Assembly (NCBI GenBank): GCA_031371425.1
Contig: JANMJO010000277.1
Location: 1-17,725 of the forward strand
Direction of reading: 5' to 3'
Source: JAFMIX01 sp031371425
GTDB taxonomy: Bacteria > Verrucomicrobiota > Verrucomicrobiia > Limisphaerales > JAFMIX01
DNA: 17,725 nt
Under the pieces are notes generated by a model. The model did not search any database. It saw nothing but the letters and a program-made list of their open reading frames with translations, and was not told where the DNA came from. Positions 1 to 7,161 of this stretch are shown here, piece by piece. The position numbers were made by a program, and so were the translations under genes. The first letter of the stretch is position 1; each line of letters opens with the position of its first letter.

Positions 1-113
1 GGCAACTGCTGCGCCGCCAGCGGCAGCAGCAACGCGCCGGTGAAAAACAAAACCAGCGACTTGGATTTAAGCCGCCGGAGTTTCGGGTGAAACGCTCTCG
101 AAATATTTTCCAT
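1..113 (-). CDS. N-terminus of a secreted or membrane-anchored protein, cut by the window edge
   Basis: An open frame starts at an ATG (113-111, minus strand) and runs off the left end. About 37 residues are visible, starting MENISRAFHPKLRRLKSK. That basic stretch is followed by the hydrophobic run SLVLFFTGALLLPLAAQQ, so this is a classical signal peptide or N-terminal anchor, with a plausible signal-peptidase site after LAA. An in-frame stop (131-129) lies just upstream, so the ATG is the only reasonable start. No Shine-Dalgarno is obvious. The gene diverges from the POT transporter. The function cannot be told because only the export signal is present. The n-region, h-region and polar end make a real gene much more likely than chance. 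Confidence 0.6.
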   Translation of the reverse strand, partial: MENISRAFHPKLRRLKSKSLVLFFTGALLLPLAAQQL

Positions 114-204
114 GATTGTCCGACCAGTCTAGGCACGAAGCGTTCAACCGCAATTGAAAAGGAAATTTTCCAAGGCAGGGCGCGTCGAAGCCGCCGTCAA
201 CGTA

Positions 205-225
205 GGGCAGGCGTCTCGCCTGCCC
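205..225. repeat. Short perfect palindrome
   Basis: GGGCAGGCG, then TCT, then CGCCTGCCC: a 9-bp perfect stem with a 3-nt loop. It has the same layout (9-bp stem, 3-nt loop) as the palindromes inside the DUF2851 gene. It has no T-run and no adjacent upstream gene, so it is a dispersed palindrome rather than a terminator. Confidence 0.7.
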
Positions 226-308
226 ATGCGGTAAAAACAGTGTCAAGATGCACTCCAGCCAGCCAACCGGGAAAACATTTCACACGCTCCCGATATTGCA
301 CACGCGCT

Positions 309-325
309 GCGGGTCGCAGACCCGC
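309..325. repeat. Short perfect palindrome
   Basis: GCGGGTC, then GCA, then GACCCGC: a 7-bp perfect stem with a 3-nt loop, flanked on both sides by CGCTGC-like sequence. It has the same architecture as the 205-225 palindrome with a different stem sequence. Confidence 0.6.
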
Positions 326-487
326 GCTGCGGCATCTCCATGTTCTCTGCGTCTCTGCGTTTGTTCCGCTCCAAATCGAACGTCATCGTTGCGGTTGAGA
401 TGCGCCCGATGAGGCGGCGTTGAGTTCCAGCGAAGGCACGAGCAAGTTTCTCGTTGAATTTCTTTTCCGTCCCGAAATACTCCCGCC

Positions 488-1966
488 ATGTCAAATCCCA
501 CGACCCGCTGGCCGCAGCAGATCAAATACATCATCGGCAACGAGGCGTGCGAGCGATTCAGCTATTACGGCATGCGGAGCATCCTTGCGGGCTACATCAC
601 CGGCACGGTGTTGCAAGGCGGGCTAGGGCAGACGGCAGACCGCTCCACAGAAATCATCCACACGTTCGTGTCGGTGAACTACCTCACGCCGCTGCTCGGC
701 GCGTGGCTCTCGGATAAGTTCATCGGGCGCTACCACACCATTCTCTGGGTGTCGCTGCTCTACTGTCTCGGTCACGGCGTGCTCGCGTGCAGCGATTACG
801 CAGGCGGCGTGGAGGGCAGGACTTGGTGTCTCATCGCCGGCCTCACGCTCATCGCGTTTGGTTCGGGCGGCATCAAGCCGTGCGTCTCCGCGTTCATGGG
901 CGACCAGTTCAAGCTGGAGCAATCGCATCTGTTGCAGAAAGCCTACGGCGCGTTCTACTGGGCCATCAACCTCGGCTCGTTCTTCTCGTTCCTCGTGATC
1001 CCGTGGGTGAAGAATCATCACGGCTACAGCTGGGCGTTCGGCGTGCCGGGCATCTTCATGGCCGTGGCCACGTTCGTATTCTGGCTGGGCACGAAACATT
1101 ACACCCGCGTGCCGACGAGCCGCGAGACGAAGAGCGCGGGGTTCTTTAATGTGTTGTGGTATGCGGTGACCCATCAATCCGTAGCAGCCGACGTAAGGAG
1201 GCTCAAAAATATTTCGAGGGAGAAGTCAGAGCCTCCTCACGTCGGCTGCTACAAGAAATCTTTCTGGAGCGCGGCGCGGTTGCGGTTCAGCGAGCGCGAG
1301 GTGGACGCGGCGAAGTCCGTGCTGCCCATCCTCGCCGTGTTCGCGCTCGTGCCGCCGTTCTGGTCGCTGTTCGACCAGACGAATTCCACGTGGGTGTTGC
1401 AGGGAGGGAAGATGATTCCGTTCACGATCTTCGGCTTCAACATCGGCGCGGAGGAGATGCAGTCCGCGAATCCGCTCCTCGTAATGCTGCTCGTGCCGGT
1501 GCTGACGCTGCTGGTCTATCCCCGCCTCGGCAAGCTGGCCGCGCCGCTCAAGCGCATGAGCTACGGAATGTTCCTCGGCGCGTTCTCCTACGTCATCGTG
1601 GCGGCCTTGCAGCAGCGGCTGGAGGCGGGCGCGCAATTGTCCATCGCCTGGCAGACGCTGCCCTACATCGTGCTGACGATGGCCGAGGTGTTGGTCTCGA
1701 CCACGGGACTGGAGTTCGCATTTCGCGAGGCCGCGCCGGAGATGAAGAGCCTCATCATGAGCTTCTGGCTGCTGACGGTCACGGCGGGGAACATGCTGGT
1801 GGCGCTCATCACGAAATACTTTGCGCACGGCACCGGCGGCGAGGAATCCGTGTCCGCAGGCCGCTTCATGATGTATGCGGGGCTGTCATTCGTCGTCGCG
1901 ATCCTGTTCAGCGCGGTGGCGTCGTTCTACAAATACCGCGACGCCTCGGCGGCGCACGGGAAATAA
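488..1966 (+). CDS. POT/PTR2-family proton-dependent oligopeptide transporter
   Basis: A 492-residue inner-membrane transporter expected to import di- and tripeptides with protons (major facilitator superfamily). The POT proton-coupling signature ExxERFxYYG is intact at residues 19-28 (EACERFSYYG). Next come the PTR2 stretches GSGGIKPCVSAFMGDQF (125-141) and FYWAINLGS (156-164), and then FDQTNSTWVLQG (295-306). About a dozen hydrophobic segments are spread over the whole length, and the size is normal for the family. The ATG at 488 puts the signature at the expected distance from the N-terminus, though no strong Shine-Dalgarno precedes it. Oddity: residues 232-255 are encoded entirely by an inverted repeat (1181-1252), giving a hydrophilic insert in the central loop. 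The frame stays open through it, so the gene looks functional. Convergent with the OPT gene. Confidence 0.96.
   Translation: MSNPTTRWPQQIKYIIGNEACERFSYYGMRSILAGYITGTVLQGGLGQTADRSTEIIHTFVSVNYLTPLLGAWLSDKFIGRYHTILWVSLLYCLGHGVLACSDYAGGVEGRTWCLIAGLTLIAFGSGGIKPCVSAFMGDQFKLEQSHLLQKAYGAFYWAINLGSFFSFLVIPWVKNHHGYSWAFGVPGIFMAVATFVFWLGTKHYTRVPTSRETKSAGFFNVLWYAVTHQSVAADVRRLKNISREKSEPPHVGCYKKSFWSAARLRFSEREVDAAKSVLPILAVFALVPPFWSLFDQTNSTWVLQGGKMIPFTIFGFNIGAEEMQSANPLLVMLLVPVLTLLVYPRLGKLAAPLKRMSYGMFLGAFSYVIVAALQQRLEAGAQLSIAWQTLPYIVLTMAEVLVSTTGLEFAFREAAPEMKSLIMSFWLLTVTAGNMLVALITKYFAHGTGGEESVSAGRFMMYAGLSFVVAILFSAVASFYKYRDASAAHGK
1181..1252. repeat. 72-bp inverted-repeat element inside the POT gene, in frame
   Basis: Two 24-nt arms (1181-1204 and 1229-1252) are reverse complements with a single mismatch. 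The left arm starts GTAGCAGCCGACGT and the right arm ends ACGTCGGCTGCTAC. A 24-nt spacer separates them. The element is exactly 24 codons and begins on a codon boundary, so it adds residues from VAADVRRL to PPHVGCY without breaking the frame. I see no clear flanking duplication. Confidence 0.85.
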
Positions 1967-1975
1967 CTTCCGGTT

Positions 1976-2040
1976 GTCCGCAGATTTCGCAGATTAACGC
2001 AGATTGGAATTTCAATCTGCGGACATCGGCGCAATCTGCG
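1976..2040. repeat. CGCAGATT direct/inverted repeat cluster, left copy
   Basis: CGCAGATT occurs three times in tandem-like spacing (1979, 1988, 1998). The complement AATCTGCG then follows at 2014 and 2033, so GTCCGCAGATT (1976-1986) can pair with AATCTGCGGAC (2014-2024). It starts 10 nt after the POT stop. Similar units recur at 2229-2258. Confidence 0.75.
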
Positions 2041-2085
2041 AATGCCTTTCAGTGGCCGGAGTCAGTGGGAAGCACAACGCCGCAC

Positions 2086-2194
2086 CGGAGCGCGCCCGTC
2101 CCCGGGCGCAGCAGCGTGAATTGTGCAGGGTCGTGGAAATTTTCTAGCTGCCAGTCCAATCCTTGTTGCTGTGGCCGGGGACGGCCACGCTCCG
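2086..2194. repeat. 109-bp element with 38-nt imperfect terminal inverted repeats
   Basis: Left arm 2086-2123 (starts CGGAGCGCGCCCGTCCCCGG) and right arm 2157-2194 (reverse complement starts CGGAGCGTGGCCGTCCCCGG) match at 30 of 38 positions by eye. Each arm holds its own hairpin: GCGCCCG/CGGGCGC on the left and TGGCCG/CGGCCA on the right. It lies between the two convergent transporter genes and could act as a bidirectional structured end, but there is no T-run. No protein is encoded. Confidence 0.75.
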
Positions 2195-2228
2195 CCAGCT
2201 TTGAAATTCCATTTCGAAGTTCCGGTCT

Positions 2229-2258
2229 AATCTGCGGACATCTGCGCAATCTGCGGAT
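2229..2258. repeat. AATCTGCG repeat cluster, right copy
   Basis: AATCTGCGGAC at 2229-2239, followed by ATCTGCG and AATCTGCGGAT, the same unit as at 1976-2040. It stops 8 nt before the OPT stop codon. The two clusters bracket the 2086-2194 element and together fill the convergent gap. Confidence 0.7.
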
Positions 2259-2265
2259 GCTTCCG

Positions 2266-4554
2266 TCAGCGGTTCAGAAACTGCCGCACCATCTCCGGGC
2301 CGTTCGCCCAGAAGATCAGCAACACGCCCATGAGCGCGCCGCCGGCGATGAGGCCGGACGCGACGGGGAAGGTGTATTCCTTGGCGACCTCCGGCTTCCG
2401 CCGCTCAAGCGCCCACGCGATGACCGCGCCGAGGAAGAACATCAGGCTGCTGTTCCACTCGAAAACCCACGCGAGGCCGACGCCAGCGGCGGACGGCAGC
2501 CATTTCTCGCAGCGCTTGGGTAGCAACACGGGCAGCAGCACCATGATGATGCCCGCCGCGCCGCCGAGAATGATGGACCAGATTTTGACCGGTTCGAGGG
2601 AGGAAAGGCCTTCGCTCATGGCCTTGCCCACGGCGGCCCAAGTCTGGGCTGACGGAGCGGGGAATTGTTTCGAGCCTAGCACGTCGGCGCGCGGAACGAG
2701 AATGGCAAAGGTGCTCACCGTCACGAGCGTGCCGATGAAGATGCCGGCAAACTGGGCGATGAATTGTTTGCGCGGATTCGCTCCGAGCAAGTAGCCGCTT
2801 TTCAAATCCGTCAGCAAGTCGGCAGCTGAACCGGCGGCACCGGCGGTGATGTTGGCGCTCATGAGGTTCACGTTGATGTTGCCGGGGTTCAGCGCGCCGA
2901 ACGTGAGCTGCGTCACCTTGCCCATGGCGCCGATGGGCGTGGTGTCGGTCTCACCGGTGATGCGGCAGGCGACGAGCGAGAGGGCGAACGAGAGCAGCAC
3001 GGCGAGGACGCTCTGCCAGTAGGGCATGGCGAATGACGCGTGCGCGAGCCACGCGAGGGCGATGAGCGAGACGATCTGGCCGATGGCGAACCACGACATC
3101 GGCGTCTCGATCTCCTCCATGGCGGTGAGCTTGGTCTTGCCGCGAGAAAAGATTTTTCCGAGGGTGCGGAACGCGCGCATCACGCTCGACCACTGGAGCA
3201 GAAAACCGAGGATGCCGCTGGTGACCATGCAGGCGGTGCCGCCCCAGAGCGTCCACTGCATGAGGCCGCGGAATTGCGTATCGGCGACCCATTTCGGGTA
3301 GGCGTCCTCGAGCAGGCGACGGTTCACGCGGATGGCCGGCACCTTGCCCGGCGGCATGGCGAGGAGCGCCTTGGTTTCATCAGACAACTCCACGCCGGCG
3401 AAGCGCTCGGCGTTGTAGAGGCACGCGCCTTCGAGAATGGTGTTCAGGGAATTGATGAGCGGCTTCTTCGCGGCGGCCACGGTCAGGCCGGGCGCGGCGA
3501 GCGCGGCGCGGGCATCTTCGGGGAACTGCGCCCAGAGATGTTTCGCGAGCGGGTCGCCGCCGGAGATGAGGTTCGCCACGAACGCGGTCTGGCGGGCGTC
3601 GTCCTTGAAGCTGGCGGAGGAAGTGAGGCGGGAGTTCACGCCGGACTGCTGCACCATCGGCACGAAGACGCCCCAGCACAGCGTGCCGCCGATGAGCATG
3701 GAGATGCACACGCGCATGCCGGTGATGGCGCCGGCGGCGAGGAAGAGGATGTCCCACGAGAAGGTCATTGAGCGAGATTGCCAGATGGGGAAACTGCTGA
3801 AGAGTTTGCCTTGAAGTTTATCCAGGAGCGCGACGCTGGTGAACTTCTCCCAATGCGCGGAGATGAGGCCGAGTCCTTCCGCCCAGAATTTATCCACCGC
3901 CGCGATGATGCCGGAGATGCCGAGCGCGCGTGCGGCGCGCATGCCGGAATCGCCGTGAGCGTGGAGCGCCTGCAATGTTTCCGCCGCCGCCACGCCGCTG
4001 GGGAAGCGGAGTTGATCAATGTTAATCATCTGCCGCTTCATCGGCACGGCCATCGTCACACCCAGCACGGCGAGGAAGAACACCCACGCCATCGTCAGGC
4101 CGATGGGCAGCGGGTGGCCGTTGAGGATGATGTAGGCGGCAAATGCGGAGATCAGCGTGCCGCCCGTGGACATTCCCGCCGAGCTGGCGGTGGACTGCAT
4201 GCAGTTGTTCTCGAGGATGGTCATGGGCGTGCGGCTGAAGCCGAGTTTCAGGAAGACGCTCCAGATGGAGTAGGAAAGGATGCAAGCGGTGATCGCCACG
4301 CCGAAACCCCAGCCCGACTTCAGGCCGATGTAGAGATTCGTGAGCGAGAGAACGCCGCCGAGCACCGAGCCCATCAGCACCGCGCGCCATGAGAGCTGCC
4401 GCATGGAATCGCCGCGTCCCTTGTAAACCTGGTCATACCACTGCTGCTCAATCTCCTCTGGCGTGCCGGTGAACTTCTCGATGGGTAGATGAAAAACAGG
4501 ACACTCCAGAATGGCTGGCTGCGGGTGTTCCTGCTGGGTCGGATCGGGGTTCAT
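2266..4554 (-). CDS. OPT-family oligopeptide transporter
   Basis: A 762-residue, highly hydrophobic inner-membrane protein. The OPT family moves oligopeptides or metal chelates, usually with protons. Recognisable stretches are SLTNLYIGLKSGWGFG (70-85), ENNCMQSTASSAG (115-127), QLRFPSGVAAAETLQALH (181-198) and RITGETDTTPIGAMGKVTQL (531-550), the conserved C-terminal OPT segment. I count roughly 14-16 membrane segments. A long hydrophilic section (about 307-425) splits the membrane domain into two halves. The N-terminal 50 residues are polar and cytosolic. I prefer the ATG at 4554; a TTG at 4575 would add only seven residues. The stop lies 8 nt from the repeat block. The substrate cannot be told from sequence, although the POT neighbour favours peptides over metal chelates. 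Confidence 0.93.
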   Translation of the reverse strand: MNPDPTQQEHPQPAILECPVFHLPIEKFTGTPEEIEQQWYDQVYKGRGDSMRQLSWRAVLMGSVLGGVLSLTNLYIGLKSGWGFGVAITACILSYSIWSVFLKLGFSRTPMTILENNCMQSTASSAGMSTGGTLISAFAAYIILNGHPLPIGLTMAWVFFLAVLGVTMAVPMKRQMINIDQLRFPSGVAAAETLQALHAHGDSGMRAARALGISGIIAAVDKFWAEGLGLISAHWEKFTSVALLDKLQGKLFSSFPIWQSRSMTFSWDILFLAAGAITGMRVCISMLIGGTLCWGVFVPMVQQSGVNSRLTSSASFKDDARQTAFVANLISGGDPLAKHLWAQFPEDARAALAAPGLTVAAAKKPLINSLNTILEGACLYNAERFAGVELSDETKALLAMPPGKVPAIRVNRRLLEDAYPKWVADTQFRGLMQWTLWGGTACMVTSGILGFLLQWSSVMRAFRTLGKIFSRGKTKLTAMEEIETPMSWFAIGQIVSLIALAWLAHASFAMPYWQSVLAVLLSFALSLVACRITGETDTTPIGAMGKVTQLTFGALNPGNINVNLMSANITAGAAGSAADLLTDLKSGYLLGANPRKQFIAQFAGIFIGTLVTVSTFAILVPRADVLGSKQFPAPSAQTWAAVGKAMSEGLSSLEPVKIWSIILGGAAGIIMVLLPVLLPKRCEKWLPSAAGVGLAWVFEWNSSLMFFLGAVIAWALERRKPEVAKEYTFPVASGLIAGGALMGVLLIFWANGPEMVRQFLNR

Positions 4555-4629
4555 GGGCGGAAAACCTACTGGCAACGGCTGACGTCAGCGAGAAAATATT
4601 TCACGCCGACAATTCCGGTTGAGCGGAAA

Positions 4630-4682
4630 CTGGAGTCCGCGCTTCAGCGTGTCCCTGAATAATCTGAAGCTCGGACTCCAAC
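4630..4682. repeat. Diverged copy of the GTTGGAGT..GCTTTAGC palindromic element
   Basis: Left arm CTGGAGTCCGCGCTTCAGCG (from 4630) and right arm ending CTGAAGCTCGGACTCCAAC (4682) are inverted. Both are variants of the arms seen at 12221-12293 and 16581-16653, with TTCA changed to TCCG and TTTAG changed to TTCAG in both arms alike. The centre is shorter than in the other copies. It sits between the MBL and OPT genes. Confidence 0.7.
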
Positions 4683-4683
4683 A

Positions 4684-4703
4684 CGCCGGATTGGAATCCG
4701 GCG
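4684..4703. repeat. Perfect palindrome after the MBL gene, possible terminator
   Basis: CGCCGGATT, GG, AATCCGGCG: a 9-bp perfect stem beginning 15 nt after the stop of the minus-strand MBL gene. No T-run follows on that strand, so a terminator role is only a possibility. It directly abuts the 4630-4682 element. Confidence 0.55.
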
Positions 4704-4718
4704 TTCTGCTTCTGAAAA

Positions 4719-6095
4719 CTAAACCTCCTCGGTCTTGCCGGGGTGCGGTTGGATGATTTTGATTTTTGGATGCCGCACACGGATCTGTTCCTCAAACCAC
4801 TTGCGCGCATCGTCGTCGCCGTGGCCGAGCAGGACGGTGCGGGGCGAGACTTGCCCCACGAAATCCAGCAGGTCGGTGCGGTTGGCGTGAGCGGTGAGGT
4901 CGTAATCCTGTATCTCGCATCGGCGCGTGACTTGACCGGCGCTGGGGCTGAAGACGAATGTCTCGCCCAACTTCGAGGCCTTCATTCTGCCGCCGGGCGT
5001 GCTGGGGTCGGCGTAACCGACGAAGAAGATGGCCTGTTTTTCATCGCCAGCCATGCGCTTGGCGAGGTCGTGCGCAGCGGTGTTCTCGCTCATCATGCCG
5101 GCGGTGATGACGAAGATGCGTCCGCCCGTGAGCCGCATGCTATCGGCCTGACCTTTTTCGAGGACGACGAGGTTGAGCGCCTCGCGGAGTTGCAGGTTTG
5201 TGTGCTGGCGGTTGGCGCGGTGGGATTCCAGATCGTAAATTTCCGTGAAGACGCGACCGAGACCGCCGATGTAGATGGGTTGCTGCTTCAACTTGCCTTC
5301 CCGCATGAGCACCGCGAGCAGGGCTAGGATTTCCTGCGTGCGCCCGAGCGCGAACGCGGGGATGAGCACGCAGCCTTTGCGCTTGAGCACGCGCTGGATG
5401 TCGGCGACGAGACGCTCGATCTCTTTTTCGCGAGTGAAGCCGGCGGGCACGGCGCGATTGCCGCGCGTGGTTTCCATGATGAGCACGTCGGCCTTCACGT
5501 CATCGAAACGCGCACCGCGCAGGATGGTCTGGTCGTGGAAACAAACGTCGCCGGTGTAGAACAGGGTTTCCTTCTTGCCGCGCAACATGACGCCCGCCGA
5601 GCCGAGCGTGTGGCCGGCGTCAAAGAATTCCAGCGTGGGCGAGGTGAAACCGGCGCGCGTCTTGGCGAATGCGGCCCAGGCGACCTCGCGGTTGTATTTG
5701 AAGCCCTGGAAGTGCGGCGTGATTTCATCCAGCTCGTCGTGCGTGTAGAGCGGGTATTCGCGGATACCGAGTTCCTCGCGCTGGCGGGTCATGACGTTGA
5801 CGGAGTTGTGCAGCACGCGTTCCGCGATGAAATAACTCAAGTCAGTCATCAGCACATGCGCCTTGGGGAAATACTTGCAGGCGACGGGCAACGCGCCGAC
5901 GTGGTCGTGGTGGCAATGCGTGATGGCGATGGCATCCACATCCTGATTCTGGATGGACTTGAACAGCGGCAAACCATCGCGGCCTTCGAGTTTGGGGTGC
6001 ATGCCGGCGTCGAGCAGGATGCGGTGACCTTCGAGGTCCACGCACCACGCGCTCGCCCCGATGTCGGTGGCGGGATTCAAATTCGTAATCTTCAT
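4719..6095 (-). CDS. MBL-fold/beta-CASP RNA-metabolising hydrolase
   Basis: A 458-residue cytosolic protein of the CPSF73/RNase J-related superfamily, expected to be a zinc-dependent endo- or exoribonuclease. The HxHxDH zinc motif is HCHHDH at 60-65. The later metal ligands fit DAGHTLGSAG (H162) and FYTGDV (D183). The beta-CASP region shows METTRGNR (207-214, motif A), IPAFALGRTQEIL (245-257) and a C-terminal HANRTDLLDF / GHGDD stretch. Length and motif order match stand-alone bacterial CPSF-like proteins. I prefer the ATG at 6095 (MKITNLNP); a GTG at 6131 would add twelve residues that look unlike the family N-terminus. It diverges from infC across 261 bp. The exact RNA substrate is unknown. 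Confidence 0.93.
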   Translation of the reverse strand: MKITNLNPATDIGASAWCVDLEGHRILLDAGMHPKLEGRDGLPLFKSIQNQDVDAIAITHCHHDHVGALPVACKYFPKAHVLMTDLSYFIAERVLHNSVNVMTRQREELGIREYPLYTHDELDEITPHFQGFKYNREVAWAAFAKTRAGFTSPTLEFFDAGHTLGSAGVMLRGKKETLFYTGDVCFHDQTILRGARFDDVKADVLIMETTRGNRAVPAGFTREKEIERLVADIQRVLKRKGCVLIPAFALGRTQEILALLAVLMREGKLKQQPIYIGGLGRVFTEIYDLESHRANRQHTNLQLREALNLVVLEKGQADSMRLTGGRIFVITAGMMSENTAAHDLAKRMAGDEKQAIFFVGYADPSTPGGRMKASKLGETFVFSPSAGQVTRRCEIQDYDLTAHANRTDLLDFVGQVSPRTVLLGHGDDDARKWFEEQIRVRHPKIKIIQPHPGKTEEV

Positions 6096-6356
6096 CCCGG
6101 GACGGTAACAGGCTCGGCGCGGCGGGGACACTTAATAACGGCGAAATGACGAACATGAGTGGCGAAATGTTTTGCGGCCCGCCTCCTGACTGCACGCCGC
6201 ACGACGCCATCGCCACACAGCACCCGCCACTTTCGTTGAATTTTTGCTTGCGATTCGCGGGGCAACCGGCTTAATTGCCCCCGTCAATCAATTCCGCTGT
6301 GCGGGATTCAGTGTGCCACCGAAATACATGAACAAGCTTCAACCGACGAGGGTGTC
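6096..6356. other. Divergent intergenic region and infC leader
   Basis: 261 bp between the divergent MBL and infC genes, so it should hold both promoters. TTGAAT (6236) and TTGCGA (6249) upstream of CTTAAT (6270) are possible promoter boxes for infC, but spacing is poor and I do not call one. GGCGAAATG occurs twice (6138, 6161). GAGG lies at 6348-6351, six nt from the infC start. Confidence 0.45.
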
Positions 6357-7103
6357 TTGAGCCGCCCTTTCTCCCCGCGTAATTCCGCCCCCGCATCGTT
6401 CGTCAGGATCAACGGGAAAATCCGCGCCCGCGAAGTCCGCGTCATCGGCGACCAGGGCAAGCAGCTTGGCGTCATGTCGCTCACCGACGCCATCAACCTT
6501 GCCCGCAACCAAGGCGTGGACCTCGTCGAGATCGCACCCAACGCCGTGCCGCCCGTCTGCCGCATCGTGGACTTCGGCAAATACCGCTACGAGCAGGCCA
6601 AGAAAGAAAAAGAAACCAAGAAGCACCAGCACGCCAACAAGGTCAAAGAAATCCAGCTCTCGCCGAAAATTGACCCGCATGACCTCGGCATCAAGACCAC
6701 GCACGCCATTGATTTCCTCTGCGAAGACATGAAGGTCAAAGTCTCGCTCAAATTCCGTGGCCGCGAGATGGCTCACAAAGAATTCGGCTTCCAAGTCGTC
6801 AAAAAACTTCTGGCCCAAGTCGTCCCCTTCGGCAATCCCGACTTCGAGCCAAAGCTCGTCGGCCGCGGCATCCACGTGATGATCACGCCCCTGCCCCGCA
6901 ACAAGCGCGCGAAAAATCCGCGCGAGCTGGAAGACGGCTCCGTGCCAGAAAATCCGAACCAGATGCGCGAGGAAGAACCGGACAACGAGGACGAGACAGA
7001 CGAATCACCCGCTCCCGAAGCCAAGGCGACATCCAACAAGTCTTCAGCCGAACCCGCCGATGGTTTTGCCAACAACCCGTTCGGCAACATCGAAGTCAAG
7101 TAA
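6357..7103 (+). CDS. infC: Translation initiation factor IF-3 with acidic C-terminal extension
   Basis: IF-3 binds the 30S subunit and checks the start codon and initiator tRNA. The N-terminal domain (about 15-85) begins FVRINGKIRAREVRVI and contains VCRIVDFGKYRYEQ (67-80), the IF-3 signature region. A lysine-rich linker (82-96) follows. The C-terminal domain (about 95-182) shows LSPKIDPHDLGIKTTHAIDF and GREMAHKEFG. The total is 248 residues, about 65 longer than E. coli IF-3. The excess is a Glu/Asp/Pro/Ser-rich tail (183-248) that looks disordered. The start appears to be TTG at 6357, preceded by GAGG; a rare start codon is typical of infC because IF-3 discriminates against its own message. 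rpmI and rplT do not follow; a terminator does. Confidence 0.97.
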   Translation: MSRPFSPRNSAPASFVRINGKIRAREVRVIGDQGKQLGVMSLTDAINLARNQGVDLVEIAPNAVPPVCRIVDFGKYRYEQAKKEKETKKHQHANKVKEIQLSPKIDPHDLGIKTTHAIDFLCEDMKVKVSLKFRGREMAHKEFGFQVVKKLLAQVVPFGNPDFEPKLVGRGIHVMITPLPRNKRAKNPRELEDGSVPENPNQMREEEPDNEDETDESPAPEAKATSNKSSAEPADGFANNPFGNIEVK

Positions 7104-7130
7104 GCGGCGCAAACATTCACGCCAAACAAG

Positions 7131-7159
7131 AACGCGGAGCATCACTGCTCCGCGTTTTT
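7131..7159. terminator. Intrinsic terminator of infC, probably bidirectional
   Basis: AACGCGGAGCA (7131-7141), loop TCAC, TGCTCCGCGTT (7146-7156), running into TTTTT (7155-7159). The 11-bp stem is GC-rich and perfect. It begins 27 nt after the infC stop. On the other strand it lies 2 nt beyond the DUF2851 stop, with a weaker T-rich tail, so it can serve both convergent genes. Confidence 0.9.
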
Positions 7160-7161
7160 AG

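Larger units (their letters stand above)
114..487. other. Non-coding divergent intergenic region with palindromes
   Basis: This 374-bp gap lies between two divergent genes and should hold promoters for both, but I see no convincing -35/-10 pair. It contains two perfect palindromes (205-225, 309-325), followed near 340-365 by a 'ctctgcgtctctgcg' direct repeat. The open frames here translate repeats and have basic, cysteine-rich, unlikely compositions. Confidence 0.6.

Noticed and set aside
205..325. CRISPR-like repeats
   Set aside because: The palindromes differ in sequence and there is no regular repeat-spacer pattern.
87..398. 103-codon plus-strand open frame
   Set aside because: It spans two palindromes and a ctctgcgt repeat, is highly basic, and overlaps the divergent upstream region.
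1156..2523. 455-codon plus-strand open frame across POT and OPT
   Set aside because: It overlaps two well-supported genes in other frames and the repeat block, and its composition is extreme in Arg and Ala.
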